From Pirellulales bacterium (GTDB taxonomy: Bacteria > Planctomycetota > Planctomycetia > Pirellulales > Thermoguttaceae), in contig JAFGDS010000067.1 of assembly GCA_016931995.1 (NCBI GenBank), positions 1 through 64,000 on the forward strand: DNA of 64,000 nt, written 5' to 3'. Below, piece by piece: positions 1-9,379 of the stretch (positions are counted from its first letter, which is position 1; each line of letters begins with the position of its first letter). The notes below the pieces were generated by a model. That model made no database searches. It was not told the DNA's origin and saw nothing but the letters and a program-made list of their open reading frames with translations. The position numbers were made by a program, and so were the translations under genes.

Positions 1-763
1 GTGGTGATCGTTGCCGCGCCAAAAAACCGCTACTATCCATTCAATCGGTAACTTCGGCAATTTCGATAGTCTTGCTTGAACAAGATGTACTATGGGTCGC
101 CAGCACGCTGCGAGGGATGGGTAAGGTGGCGAAGTCCGTGACGATCCAGGGATGGCCTGGCCCAGCAGCCTCAAAATTGATGGCCAAGGATGAATTGGCC
201 GCCGTGGCCTTCGGATGCGTCGTGCCAGATTGGCAACAGATGGGCTGCCGCTAAGAGTCACCGGCTCGACCTGTCTCGACCCCCACGACCGCCACGTCGG
301 CTCGGTGCTTGGAACTGCTCCTGATCTGCCGTTGGCTGTTACGCCGGCGGCCGAGTTGTCATTGGAGCGGGCACCCCTTGAAGTGGGGAAACACGGCCGT
401 CTATACTATTCGGACCGTTTGTGCCGATTCTGACGACACTTCAAGAGTCTCGCCGCGTCATAGGACCGTCCCAGAGAGGCTCGAATACTCTCTCCAAAAG
501 AATTAGTGCCAAAACGCGAAAGAGGATTCCGAAAGAAAATGGCGAGAAGTTCGATCGTCCGCACATTCGTGGTCTTGCGCGCGTCCCGTGAAGCAGACTT
601 GTTTCCTATTCTTCATCTCCCTCCGGGCACTTGGACCATGGGAGCACGTCCTCTTGTAACACGGCGTCGTGAGACGTGCCCGTCAATTGACGTCCTTGGA
701 CAAAGAGATTCGCCGCGGTGTCTTCGCCGGAAAGTCCCTCTCGTTTGACAACGGGGAGAAAAA

Positions 764-854
764 GGGGATAAGTCCAAATATTTGCGTATCCTTGGTCTAG
801 TACGCGTCCCATTAATTGGACTTATCCTCTTTTCTCTTTATCCTCTTTTCTCTT
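764..854. repeat. Inverted repeat plus 16-bp tandem duplication
   Basis: The perfect 12-bp arms GGATAAGTCCAA (766-777) and TTGGACTTATCC (816-827) face each other across 38 nt, and the similarity extends outward as purine/pyrimidine runs to about 20 bp. The right arm runs into an exact direct duplication of TATCCTCTTTTCTCTT at 823-838 and 839-854. This looks like the end of a small palindromic element (MITE-like or REP-like). No transposase is adjacent. Confidence 0.65.
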
Positions 855-914
855 CCTCCGCGTCTCCGCGCGAGATGAAGGACATCGGACAATTCTCGCG
901 CGGAGACGCGGAGG
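855..914. repeat. Palindromic repeat family A, copy 1
   Basis: A perfect 20-bp inverted repeat has its left arm at 855-874 (CCTCCGCGTCTCCGCGCGAG) and its right arm at 895-914, with a 20-nt loop. Diverged copies with the same arms occur at 50232-50308 and 56680-56748, all outside genes. The conserved arms with variable loops suggest a dispersed palindromic element, not a terminator, since no T-run follows. Confidence 0.75.
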
Positions 915-1053
915 CGCAGAGATGGGTTCTGGATCGGACTGTGTTCAAACGCGCAACGGCAGGTGAAACAATAGCCGCGCCAGACGCTACCGCTGGCTTC
1001 TCCAACATTCAGTCACGTTAATCATCCGCCCAGACATAGCCTAGCCTACCGTT

Positions 1054-2175
1054 TCACCCAAACCGCCCGTCGGTCAACCGGACGGTGCGGTGGGCGGCGG
1101 ACGCAATGGTGGGGTCGTGGGTGACCATGACCACGGTGAGCTTCTGCTCGGCGTTGAGTCGGTGAAGCACGTCCAGAATGCCCTGGCCGGTCTCGTGGTC
1201 CAGGTTGCCGGTGGGCTCGTCGGCCAGGAGGAGATCGGGCCGGTGGACCAGGGCGCGGGCAATGGCCGTCCGCTGCATCTCGCCGCCGGAGAGCTCGCGG
1301 GGCTTGTGTTTGAGACGATGGCTCAGGCCGACTAGGTCCAACAGCTCGACCGCGCGATGGCGATACTGCCGTCGCCGCGCGAGGTAGCCCAGCGTGGATT
1401 GGCCGATCATCATGGGCACGAGGACGTTTTCGAGCATGGTAAGCTCGGGCAGGAGGTGGTAGAACTGAAAGATCATGCCGAAGCGACGGTTGCGCAGGGC
1501 GTCGCGCTGGCGGCCGGGCAGGTTGTCGATGCGGCGTCCCTCGAAGCGGATCTCGCCGGCGTCGGGGGCGTCGAGCGTGCCCAACAAGTGCAGCAGCGTG
1601 CTCTTGCCCGAGCCGCTTTGCCCGACGATGGCCAGGAACTCGCCCCGGGCAACCGTCATATCGACGCCGCGCAAGACGGGGATCGTGAACGGCCCCTTCC
1701 AGAAGCTCTTGGCCAGACCCATCACGTCCAGGACGGCGCCGTGGTAGTGCGGCGCGTCGACGCGCCGGACGGGATCGGCCCGGAACGCTTGGTCCAGCAG
1801 CGTCTTGGCTTCCGGGACCGGCGCGGCGGCCGCGGCGGGTTTTTCGACGGCAACGTGGGGTCGGTGCGCGGCGCCGGACGCGTGGGCGGAGTCGAGCACG
1901 TGGAATGAGCCGTCCGGAACGGCCGTCGGCCGCGGCGGCTTCGGCGGGGCCGGCGTGCGGCGGCGGGGCTTCGGCCGGGCGGGCTTGGGCGGCTCGACGG
2001 CCTTCGGCGGCTCCTCGGCCAGCGAGCCCAGCACGCTTTGCATCTCGTGGACTTCGAGTTTCGGTCCGCCGTCCAGCGGCGGCCCGCCCCGCACGCGCGG
2101 AAAGAAGTGCGCCCGCGGATCGCGCGGTCGAGGCGACGAGCCCTCGCCGAGCATTTCCGAAAGGTCGTTATTCAT
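1054..2175 (-). CDS. lolD: LolD-like ABC transporter ATP-binding protein
   Basis: This is an ABC ATPase of the LolD/MacB type, expected to energise release of lipoproteins from the inner membrane together with the permease encoded just upstream. The ATPase core starts near residue 148. It has Walker A GQSGSGKS at about 185-192, a [17 protein letters not shown]-loop region, the signature [15 protein letters not shown], Walker [10 protein letters not shown] and an H-loop VVMVTHDP. The first ~145 residues are an unusual Pro/Ala/Arg-rich extension absent from typical ~230-residue LolD proteins. The ATG at 2175 overlaps the end of the permease gene by 8 nt, which supports this start and translational coupling. 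A later start would give a normal-length LolD, so the extension is probable but not proven. Confidence 0.88.
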   Translation of the reverse strand: MNNDLSEMLGEGSSPRPRDPRAHFFPRVRGGPPLDGGPKLEVHEMQSVLGSLAEEPPKAVEPPKPARPKPRRRTPAPPKPPRPTAVPDGSFHVLDSAHASGAAHRPHVAVEKPAAAAAPVPEAKTLLDQAFRADPVRRVDAPHYHGAVLDVMGLAKSFWKGPFTIPVLRGVDMTVARGEFLAIVGQSGSGKSTLLHLLGTLDAPDAGEIRFEGRRIDNLPGRQRDALRNRRFGMIFQFYHLLPELTMLENVLVPMMIGQSTLGYLARRRQYRHRAVELLDLVGLSHRLKHKPRELSGGEMQRTAIARALVHRPDLLLADEPTGNLDHETGQGILDVLHRLNAEQKLTVVMVTHDPTIASAAHRTVRLTDGRFG

Positions 2176-3937
2176 ACCGCAGTGCCTCCACCGGATGCAA
2201 CAGCGCCGCGCGGAGCGCCGGCAGGATGCTGGCCAACACGGCGATTCCCATCGCCCCGAAGACGATCCAGCCCACCGTCCAGGGATCGACGATGGTGGGA
2301 ATCTTGTAGAAGTAATAGATCGATGGGTCGAACACCGGCTGGCCGGTGATCCGCCCGAGCACGTCGGCGATGGGGTTGATGTTGTGCGTGAACCAGAGCC
2401 CCAGAATCAACCCCGCCACCGAGCCCACCAATCCCAGCGACAATCCGTAGCCCAGGAAGATGCCCATGATGCCCGAGCGCGACGCGCCGAGCGACTTGAG
2501 GATGCCGATGTCGCGGGTTTTTTCGACGACGATCATGAGGAAGATGGCCAGGATGCCAAACCCGGCCACGGCGATGATGAGAAACAACAGCACGTTGAGA
2601 ATGGCCGTCTCCATCTGGACGGCGGCCAGAAGCGGCCCCTGCTTGTCGCGCCAGGTGGACACCATGTACGCCGAGGGCGACAGGGCCGCGCGGAGCCGGT
2701 CGCGTACGTCCTCCCCGTTGGCCCCGGGCCGCAGCTTGATCTGGATCGCGTTGACGTTGCGCACGTCGGTCGTCGGGTCGATCATCGCGCGCAGCTCCTG
2801 GAGCTTGCGGATGGGCACGAAGACGAACTGGGCGTCGTACTCGCTCATCTTGCTCTCGTAGACGTCCACCACGGTGAAGTTGTCGGAGATGATCTTCGGC
2901 GGCGTGCCGGTGTTCGGGAACGTGAGCTTCACGTCGTCGCCCGGTCGGATGAGGAAGCGGTCCACGCCGTCGTGGTCGCGGAAGCTGCAAAGGGCGATGC
3001 CCAATACCGCGCCGGCGTGCTGCTTTTTGGCTGGATCGAACTCGTCCTGCTCGGCCGCGGCCGCCGAGGCAAAGGGATCGGCCGGATGCGCCGGCGACGG
3101 ATAGGACGGCGTCGGGGCGACGGGCGATTCGGTGGGCAGCGCCACGGGCGGAAACGCCGCGGGCGGCTCGGGACCTTCGCGCAAGAGGTTCGTGCGGCCG
3201 GGCGTCGGAAGTTGCGGAGTCTGGGACATGGCGGGTTCCGGCGGCGACGGCCGCGGGGCTGGCGGCTCGGCGCGGAAGACGATCTCCGTGGCCGACACCG
3301 GCGTCACCTCCGGCGGAGGCGGCAGCGGGAACGCGCTCCCGCCAGGCGAATGGGATGCCGGACGCACCGGCCGCAGCTCGGCCGGACGCAAAAACGCCTG
3401 CTCCTCGGCCATCCGCCGGCGGTAGCCCCAGCCCGCGTCGCGCATGTCCTCGCGCACGGGCGCCTCGGGGCCGGACTGGTGATCCCGCGCGTCGTAGCCA
3501 CCCGGGCGCAGCTCGAAGCTCATCTTCTGGCGATTGGCCGGGTGTTGCAGGTATTTGCCGAAATCGCTCACCTGGCTCTGCGTCGCCTCGTCGATGCCGA
3601 TGAGCTGCACCTGCCGCATGGTCCATTCGCCGCGATACTGGAAGCTCAGCATGGCCGGCACGACGACCGTGGGCGTCATCGCCTCGATCGAATCGCCGGC
3701 CACCTCGCGGAAGAGCTTCATGTGCGCCTCGGGATCGGGAAACCCGCTCAGGCTTCGCGGCTCGACCACGACGTCCGAGATAATGCCCTTCAGACGATCG
3801 CGCATCTCGGTGGTGAAGCCGGACATCACGCTGTTGACCACGATCATCGTCGCCACGCCGAGCGTGACGCTGATGATCGAGGCCAGCGCGATGTAGCGCG
3901 TGCGCAGGTAGCGCAAACAAAGGAGCATCTTATACAT
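2168..3937 (-). CDS. lolC: LolC/LolE-family lipoprotein-releasing permease
   Basis: This is an FtsX-like permease of the LolC/E family, the membrane partner of the adjacent LolD-like ATPase. One membrane helix lies at the N-terminus (about residues 12-38, with the typical MVVNSVMSGF-like end), then comes a large periplasmic domain, and three helices lie in the last ~150 residues (ILNVLLFLIIAVAGFGILAI, an SGIMGIFLGYGLSLGL segment, and WIVFGAMGIAVLASILPAL). The C-terminus HPVEALRYE is a family signature. At 589 residues it is about 180 longer than E. coli LolC because of a Pro/Glu-rich, low-complexity insert around residues 190-310. The start at 3937 has GGAG 7 nt upstream and lies 3 nt after the lysS stop. 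A single LolC/E-type subunit suggests a homodimeric transporter. Confidence 0.9.
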   Translation of the reverse strand: MYKMLLCLRYLRTRYIALASIISVTLGVATMIVVNSVMSGFTTEMRDRLKGIISDVVVEPRSLSGFPDPEAHMKLFREVAGDSIEAMTPTVVVPAMLSFQYRGEWTMRQVQLIGIDEATQSQVSDFGKYLQHPANRQKMSFELRPGGYDARDHQSGPEAPVREDMRDAGWGYRRRMAEEQAFLRPAELRPVRPASHSPGGSAFPLPPPPEVTPVSATEIVFRAEPPAPRPSPPEPAMSQTPQLPTPGRTNLLREGPEPPAAFPPVALPTESPVAPTPSYPSPAHPADPFASAAAAEQDEFDPAKKQHAGAVLGIALCSFRDHDGVDRFLIRPGDDVKLTFPNTGTPPKIISDNFTVVDVYESKMSEYDAQFVFVPIRKLQELRAMIDPTTDVRNVNAIQIKLRPGANGEDVRDRLRAALSPSAYMVSTWRDKQGPLLAAVQMETAILNVLLFLIIAVAGFGILAIFLMIVVEKTRDIGILKSLGASRSGIMGIFLGYGLSLGLVGSVAGLILGLWFTHNINPIADVLGRITGQPVFDPSIYYFYKIPTIVDPWTVGWIVFGAMGIAVLASILPALRAALLHPVEALRYE

Positions 3938-3940
3938 CGT

Positions 3941-5464
3941 TCACTCCGCTTCGGGACGCAACAGCGGAAACAGGATGACCTCGCGGATCGTGGGCGAATT
4001 GGTCAAGAGCATCACGAGCCGGTCGATCCCCACCCCCAGCCCACCGGCTGGCGGCATGCCGTGACGCAAGGCCCGGAGAAAATCGCGGTCCATCCGGGCC
4101 ATCGAGTCCTCGGCCGCCAGCCCGTCGAGCTGGCGGTTGAACAGGGCCTCTTGCAGATCTGGATCGTTCAGCTCCGTATAGGCGTTGGCCACTTCCATTC
4201 CCGCCACGAACAACTCGAACCGCTCGGCCACGTTCGGATCGCCGGCCTTGCGCTTCGTGAGCGGGCAAATGCTGGCCGGGTAGTCGCAAACGAACACGGG
4301 GCCAGTCAATGCGCTTTCCACCTTGGCCTCGAACACGTCGTTTTTCACCACGTCGATGTGTTTCCCCCGCGTGACGAATCCCAATTCGTCGCCCAGCGCG
4401 CGGACCGCCGGCTCGTCGTCGGGCGACGCGCCCGCGTGCTGCTCGAACAGCTCGTTGTACGTCTTTCGCTCGAACGGCGGGGTGAAGTCGATTTGGGTCT
4501 CGCCCCAGGGCAGCACGAGCGACTCGCCCGTGGCGCGGATCGCGTCGGCGAGAATCTTCTCGGTCAGATCCATCATCGTGCGGTAGTCGCCGTAGGCCTG
4601 GTAGGCCTCGAGCATCGTGAACTCGGGATTGTGCCGAGGGCTGATGCCTTCGTTGCGGTAAACGCGGCCCAGTTCGTACACCCGCTCGATCCCGCCGACC
4701 AGAAGCCGCTTCAGGTGCAGCTCCAGCGCGATGCGGAGATAGAGGTCGATGTCCAGGGCGTTGTGGTGCGTGACGAACGGTCGGGCGGCCGCCCCGCCGG
4801 CGATTGCGTGCAGCGTCGGCCCTTCCACCTCGACGAACCCTTGGCCGGCCAGGGTGGCGCGGATGGATTGAACGATCTTCGTCCGCGCCAGCGCGCGTTC
4901 GAGCGCCCCCTCGGTGTGGATGAGATCGAGATACCGCATCCGCTGGCGGAGTTCCGGATCGCGCAGGCCCTTGTGCTTGGCCGGCGGCGGTTCGAGCGAC
5001 TTGGCGAGGAAATGGAGCTTCTCGGCGAAGACGGTCAACTCGCCGGTCTTGGTTCGCTTGAGCTCGCCGTCCACGCCCACCAGATCGCCCAGGTCGAAGC
5101 ACTGGGCCAGCTCCCAACCGTCGTTGCCCACCTGGCTCTTGCCGACGAAGATCTGGATCTGCCCGGTCCAATCGCGGATGTCCAGAAAGATGAGCTTGCC
5201 CTTGCGGCGTTGCAGGACGATCCGTCCCGCGGCGCGGACGGTGGGCCCGTGCTGCTCGGGCGATTGGCCGGTCGCGCAGTCGCCCACCGGCTCGACGACG
5301 ATCTTGCCTTCGCGGGCGCGGATCTGCCCGATGGGCGCGTGGCCGTCGAAACGACCGCCCCAGGGATCGACGCCCAGCTCGATGAGCCGCTGGAGCTTCT
5401 CGCGTCGCGAGGCTTCGAGCATCGCCCCGCCGCCGAGGGGTTCTTCATTAGGTGGATTCGTCAT
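3941..5464 (-). CDS. lysS: Lysyl-tRNA synthetase (class II)
   Basis: This is a class II lysine-tRNA ligase, which charges tRNA-Lys in the cytoplasm. The N-terminal OB-fold anticodon-binding domain contains GRIVLQRRKGKLIFLDIRD. The catalytic core has motif 1 around GFVEVEGPTL, motif 2 (RVYELGRVYRNEGISPRHNPEFT) and motif 3 (GLGVGIDRLVMLLT). Its length of 507 residues is normal. The ATG at 5464 was chosen because homologues begin just before this point; the frame upstream encodes a hydrophobic stretch with no family similarity. It is the first gene of the lysS-lolC-lolD operon. The predicted beta-lysine locus lies elsewhere in this window, and nothing links the two directly. Confidence 0.96.
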   Translation of the reverse strand: MTNPPNEEPLGGGAMLEASRREKLQRLIELGVDPWGGRFDGHAPIGQIRAREGKIVVEPVGDCATGQSPEQHGPTVRAAGRIVLQRRKGKLIFLDIRDWTGQIQIFVGKSQVGNDGWELAQCFDLGDLVGVDGELKRTKTGELTVFAEKLHFLAKSLEPPPAKHKGLRDPELRQRMRYLDLIHTEGALERALARTKIVQSIRATLAGQGFVEVEGPTLHAIAGGAAARPFVTHHNALDIDLYLRIALELHLKRLLVGGIERVYELGRVYRNEGISPRHNPEFTMLEAYQAYGDYRTMMDLTEKILADAIRATGESLVLPWGETQIDFTPPFERKTYNELFEQHAGASPDDEPAVRALGDELGFVTRGKHIDVVKNDVFEAKVESALTGPVFVCDYPASICPLTKRKAGDPNVAERFELFVAGMEVANAYTELNDPDLQEALFNRQLDGLAAEDSMARMDRDFLRALRHGMPPAGGLGVGIDRLVMLLTNSPTIREVILFPLLRPEAE

Positions 5465-5632
5465 GGCCAGCCGGTTCCCGAACGCCAGCGCGAGAAGGGC
5501 AAGAAAACCGCGACATTGTAGTGAAACCAAGAAGGGGGTCAATGTCAGATTGGACCTGGACGGTTAGCCTACACCCCCCCGCAGGAGACTCCGCGGACAG
5601 TGGCGCAACAGGGCCGTGACCACCGATCTTCC

Positions 5633-5653
5633 CTCTCCCGCCTCGCGGGAGAG
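5633..5653. repeat. Hairpin CTCTCCCGC/GCGGGAGAG
   Basis: A 9-bp stem with a CTC loop lies upstream of lysS and of the kinase gene. There is no T-run. The stem shares CTCTCCCG with the terminator at 44426, and a loose relative (CTCACCCTCTCCC) follows at 5712. It is probably a dispersed repeat. Confidence 0.5.
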
Positions 5654-5787
5654 CGGCTGGGGGTGAGGGGTTCCAGATTGCTAATAAAACACGAATATCC
5701 TGGTGCATAACCTCACACTCACCCTCTCCCAGGGGAAGATGGAACGGTGGGCCGTGCCGGGACGAACACACCTGGTATACTGGCGTC

Positions 5788-7977
5788 ATGAGTTCCGACA
5801 CCACGCAACCCCTCGAAGGCGACGACCGACGCCGGTCGCAAGAGATCAGCCGGGAAAGCCGCCGGCCGCCGCTGGCGCTGCCCGGCTACGAGCCGCAGAG
5901 GCTCTTGGGCATGGGAGCCTTTGGCGAGGTCTGGGTGGCCGTCGAGCGAAACACGGGCCGCCGGGTCGCCATTAAGTTCTATACCCATCGAGGGGGGCTC
6001 GACTGGTCGCTCTTGGCCCGCGAGGTCGAAAAGCTCTCCTTCCTCTTCGCCGATCGCTACGCGGTGCAGCTTCTGGCCGTGGGCTGGGACGCGGAGCCGC
6101 CGTATTACGTCATGGAGTATCTCGAGCGCGGGTCGCTCGCCGCGCGGCTCCAGCAGGGCCCGCTGCCCGTGGCCGAGGCGGTCGCCCTCTTCCGAAGCGT
6201 GGCCGTGGGCCTGGTCCACGCCCACGACCAGGGCGTGTTGCACTGCGATTTGAAGCCGGCCAACATACTTTTGGATCGCGATGGGCAGCCGCGACTTGCC
6301 GATTTTGGGCAGTCGCGGCTATCGACCGAGCAGGCGCCCGCGCTGGGCACGCTCTTCTACATGGCCCCGGAGCAGGCCAAGCTGACCGAGGCGCCGCAGG
6401 CCCGCTGGGACGTGTACGCGCTGGGCGCGGTTCTCTATTGCATGTTGACGGGCGAGCCGCCGCATCGCACGCCGGAAAACGTGGAAAAGCTGGAGCGGAC
6501 CGAAGACCTCGACAAGCGCCTGAGCTTGTACCGGCGGATGATCCGCAAGTCGCCCGCGCCGTCGCGTCATCGGGAGATCCGCGGCGTGGATCGCGCGCTG
6601 GCCGAGATCATCGACCGCTGCCTGGCCGCGGAGCCGGAGGATCGCTATCCCGACGTGCAGGCCGTGCTGGCCGCGCTGGACGCCCGCGAGTCGCGCCGCG
6701 CCCGCCGGCCGGCGCTCCTTCTCGGCGCGATCGGGCCGGCCATCCTGTTGGCCGTGGCCGCGTGGTTCGCCTGGCAGGGCTTCAGCACGGCCGTCCGCCG
6801 GACGGATCAGGAGCTTACGCGCCGAGCATATCAGACCAATCGTTTTCTGGCGAGCAACCTGGCCGAGTTGGCCGGCAACGAACTGGGCCGCCGGTGGCGC
6901 GCGGTGGGCCAACTTGCCCAATCCAGCGAACTCCGCGAGGCCTTGGCGGCGGCAACGGGTCCGACGAGCGAAGCCGCCTCGCTTCTGGATGAATTGAGCG
7001 ACCCGACGCGGCCGGAACGCGAGCTTGAGCCGATGCGCCGGGATTATCGCGAGCAGGATCCTTCGCGAGCAACCTTGCAGCGATTGTTCGATCGGCTTAC
7101 GAAGCAAGCGGCCCGACAACACGGCGTCGTCGAGTCGGCCGGCTGGTTCCTGAACGATGCCCGCGGAATTCAGGTTGCCCGCAATCCGCGGCAGCCGATC
7201 ATCGGGCGGAACTACGCCTGGCGGAGTTATTTCAGCGGTCTGGCGGACGACCTGCTCCCGTCGCAACGCCCCGCGCCGGGCCAACACGTCGGGCGGGTGC
7301 GCCTCTCGGCCGTGTATCAGAGCCAGGCCACGCGGCGTTGGATCGCGGCCATCTCCGCGCCCATTCTGGGCGAGGGACCCGAGCCGGAGTTTCTGGGCGT
7401 TGTGGCCATGATGGTCGAACTGGACCGGTTCTCCAACTTTGAAGGCGACGATCCCGAACAGTTCGCCGCGCTGGTGGACTGGCGCGCCGGCCGCAACCAG
7501 GGATTGATCCTGCAGCACCCCCGGCTCGACGAACTCCTAAGCTCCCACGACAACCTACCCGAGATCGAGTTGCGAAAGTACCGCGTCGTGCTGACCCGAG
7601 CCGCGGACGGCGGGGGGCGGCTGGTGCGGTACCGCGATCCCTTGAGCGACGTGCCCCTGGACCAGCAGCGCTGGCTGGCCGAGATGGCGCCCGTGCCGAT
7701 CGCGGGAGAGACAGTCAATCCGGAGGACTGCCTGGCCGTCGTGGTCCAAGAGGCCTATCAGGGTTCGATCGGCCAGACGCTGGTGCGGCTCAAGGCGAGT
7801 CTCGTGCGCCGCGGCTTCCTCGCTCTTTTGGTCATTGCGGCCGTCATGGCCGGATTGTGGACGCTGGCGCTTCGCATGTTTCGCGAAGCGGGCCATCTGC
7901 CCCGCGTTCTCGCCGCGGCGGACGCCCCGGATCCCAGCGCCCCATCCAGCCGGACCCCCGGCTCCGGCGACACCTGA
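5788..7977 (+). CDS. Membrane Ser/Thr protein kinase with extracytoplasmic sensor
   Basis: This is a eukaryotic-type (Hanks) protein kinase that phosphorylates Ser/Thr on unknown targets. The kinase domain covers residues ~33-300: Gly loop GMGAFGEV, ATP-binding Lys63, HCDLKPANILL with catalytic Asp154, DFG at 172-174 and APE at 193-195. The usual HRD arginine is Cys, so this is a non-RD kinase whose activation may not depend on classical activation-loop phosphorylation. A membrane helix follows (~308-332), then a ~340-residue extracytoplasmic region resembling Cache sensors (FLNDARGIQVARNP near 455-470, IIGRNYAWRSYF), and a second helix (~672-694) with a short tail. The layout suggests ligand sensing across the membrane. 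A TATACT box lies only 6 nt before the ATG, so a leaderless mRNA is possible. Confidence 0.9.
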   Translation: MSSDTTQPLEGDDRRRSQEISRESRRPPLALPGYEPQRLLGMGAFGEVWVAVERNTGRRVAIKFYTHRGGLDWSLLAREVEKLSFLFADRYAVQLLAVGWDAEPPYYVMEYLERGSLAARLQQGPLPVAEAVALFRSVAVGLVHAHDQGVLHCDLKPANILLDRDGQPRLADFGQSRLSTEQAPALGTLFYMAPEQAKLTEAPQARWDVYALGAVLYCMLTGEPPHRTPENVEKLERTEDLDKRLSLYRRMIRKSPAPSRHREIRGVDRALAEIIDRCLAAEPEDRYPDVQAVLAALDARESRRARRPALLLGAIGPAILLAVAAWFAWQGFSTAVRRTDQELTRRAYQTNRFLASNLAELAGNELGRRWRAVGQLAQSSELREALAAATGPTSEAASLLDELSDPTRPERELEPMRRDYREQDPSRATLQRLFDRLTKQAARQHGVVESAGWFLNDARGIQVARNPRQPIIGRNYAWRSYFSGLADDLLPSQRPAPGQHVGRVRLSAVYQSQATRRWIAAISAPILGEGPEPEFLGVVAMMVELDRFSNFEGDDPEQFAALVDWRAGRNQGLILQHPRLDELLSSHDNLPEIELRKYRVVLTRAADGGGRLVRYRDPLSDVPLDQQRWLAEMAPVPIAGETVNPEDCLAVVVQEAYQGSIGQTLVRLKASLVRRGFLALLVIAAVMAGLWTLALRMFREAGHLPRVLAAADAPDPSAPSSRTPGSGDT

Positions 7978-8090
7978 TCCGGCGCCCCTCCGTCGGCAAG
8001 GTCGGCACAATCGTTTCAACGCGACGGCGCCGTCGCGGGCTATATATGTAGAGACTTTCGCAAAACCAAAATGAGTCCATCGGTCATCCT

Positions 8091-8165
8091 GAACGAAGGT
8101 CATCCTGAGTGAAGCGAAGGATCTCCTTGGCTTTCAAGCAGTTCAGATGCTTCGCTCGGCATGAC
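8091..8165. repeat. Imperfect palindrome GAAGCGAAGGATCT / AGATGCTTCGCTCGG
   Basis: The arms TCATCCTGAGTGAAGCGAAGG and CTTCGCTCGGCATGACA form an imperfect inverted repeat, and a partial copy of the left arm (TCATCCTGAACGAAGG) precedes it. Sequences of this kind (TCATCCTGAGCGAAGCGAAGG) are widespread intergenic repeats in bacteria. No coding role is seen in the 7978-8245 gap. Confidence 0.55.
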
Positions 8166-8245
8166 AGGTTCAAATTGGCTTTGGGATAGTCTCTTGGAAG
8201 GGCACGCGTGGCCGCAATCCCGCACATGGGAGCAACCTGGAACGC

Positions 8246-9379
8246 ATGATCCGTCGAATCGCGTTGGGCGTGGTGGCGGCGGCCCTGGCGCTGGGCCTGC
8301 TGCTGGCGAGTCAATGGCGCAGCCGGCCGCTGGTGGTCTCCGGGTTCATCGAGACCGACGAGATCCGGCTTGGCTCGCGCATCGGTGGGCGCGTGGCGCG
8401 CGTGGACGTCGAGGAGGGCGACCGGGTGAAGGCGGGCCAAACGCTCGTCGAACTCGAACCCTACGATCTTGCCGAACGCGAGGCCGCCGCCGCCGCCGCG
8501 CTGGCCGCCAAGAAAGCGGAATACGCCAAGCTCACCGCTGGCTACCGCCCGCAGGAGATCGCTCAGGCCGAGGCCCGGTACGACAGGATGAAGGCCGAAC
8601 ACGACAAGCTCGTCGCCGGCCCGCGCCCGCAGGAGAAGGACGCCGCCCGCGACCGGCTTCAGGCCGCCCAGGCCGAAATGCAGTTTGCCGAGTGGTCGTA
8701 CGATCGGGCGAAGGACCTCTTCGAGCGCAGCGCGATTGCCAAGGAGGAGCTGGACCGCCGTTCCGAGCAATTGCGGATCGCCCGAAGCCTCCAGGGCGTG
8801 CGGCGCAACGAGCTGGCGCTGTTGGAGGAAGGGACGCGGGCGGAAGACCTGGCGGCGGCCGCGGCCGCGGTGAAAGAGGCCCACGCCGCAAGCGAATTGG
8901 CGAAGGCCGGATTCCGCAAGGAAGACGTCGCCCTGGCCAAGGCCGCGATGGAGGCCGCCGCGGCCGAACTCGCGGCCATCGGCCGCCAGCGCGAGGAGCT
9001 TGCGATCGTGGCCCCGTTGAACGGATTCGTCGATTCGCTCGACCTGCGGCCGGGCGACCTGGCCGCGCCGAGCGCGCCGGTCATGTCCATGCTGAATCCG
9101 AAGCGGCTCTGGGTTCGGGCCTATCTGCCCGAGAATCTCTCGGTGCCGCTGGGCACGAAGGTCCGCGTGACCGTGGACGCGTTTCCCGACGAGTCCTTTG
9201 AAGCGGAAGTGACGTTTGTCTCGCGCCAGGCCGAATTCACGCCCAACAACGTGCAAACGCCGGAGGAGCGATCCAAGCAGGTCTTCCGCATCAAGGTCGT
9301 GCTGCTCGAGGGACTCGATCGGCTTCGGCCCGGCATGGCCGCCGACGTCTGGTTGCCCCCGTCCGAGGCCGCGCCATGA
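8246..9379 (+). CDS. HlyD-family membrane fusion protein
   Basis: This is a periplasmic adaptor (YbhG/HlyD type) that should link the downstream ABC exporter to the outer envelope. Residues ~4-22 form one N-terminal membrane anchor. A biotinyl-lipoyl-like half follows (GRVARVDVEEGDRVKAGQTL, ~50-70), then a long Ala/Glu/Arg-rich coiled-coil hairpin (~80-245), the second lipoyl half (LAIVAPLNGFVDSLDLRPGD, ~252-272) and a beta-barrel domain ending near residue 372. The length of 377 is typical. Its stop overlaps the start of the ABC gene by 4 nt (ATGA), so the two are translationally coupled. Confidence 0.92.
   Translation: MIRRIALGVVAAALALGLLLASQWRSRPLVVSGFIETDEIRLGSRIGGRVARVDVEEGDRVKAGQTLVELEPYDLAEREAAAAAALAAKKAEYAKLTAGYRPQEIAQAEARYDRMKAEHDKLVAGPRPQEKDAARDRLQAAQAEMQFAEWSYDRAKDLFERSAIAKEELDRRSEQLRIARSLQGVRRNELALLEEGTRAEDLAAAAAAVKEAHAASELAKAGFRKEDVALAKAAMEAAAAELAAIGRQREELAIVAPLNGFVDSLDLRPGDLAAPSAPVMSMLNPKRLWVRAYLPENLSVPLGTKVRVTVDAFPDESFEAEVTFVSRQAEFTPNNVQTPEERSKQVFRIKVVLLEGLDRLRPGMAADVWLPPSEAAP

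Larger units (their letters stand above)
1..1053. other. Gene-poor left end
   Basis: No reading frame here looks like a protein I can recognise; the open frames are short, overlap each other and lack ribosome binding sites. The composition is more AT-rich than the flanking operon, especially from 480 to 860. The right part carries two structured repeats, described separately at 764-854 and 855-914. The stretch could be decayed mobile DNA, but no transposase motif is readable. Confidence 0.5.

Noticed and set aside
606-812. A 68-codon minus-strand frame starting MGRVLDQGYANIWTYP
   Set aside because: Its start is encoded by the palindrome at 764-827 and the rest has no family similarity.
1805-5521. 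A 1238-codon plus-strand open frame
   Set aside because: It is antisense to lolD, lolC and lysS, is very rich in Arg, His and Gly, and has no recognisable domain. High GC keeps the antisense frame open.
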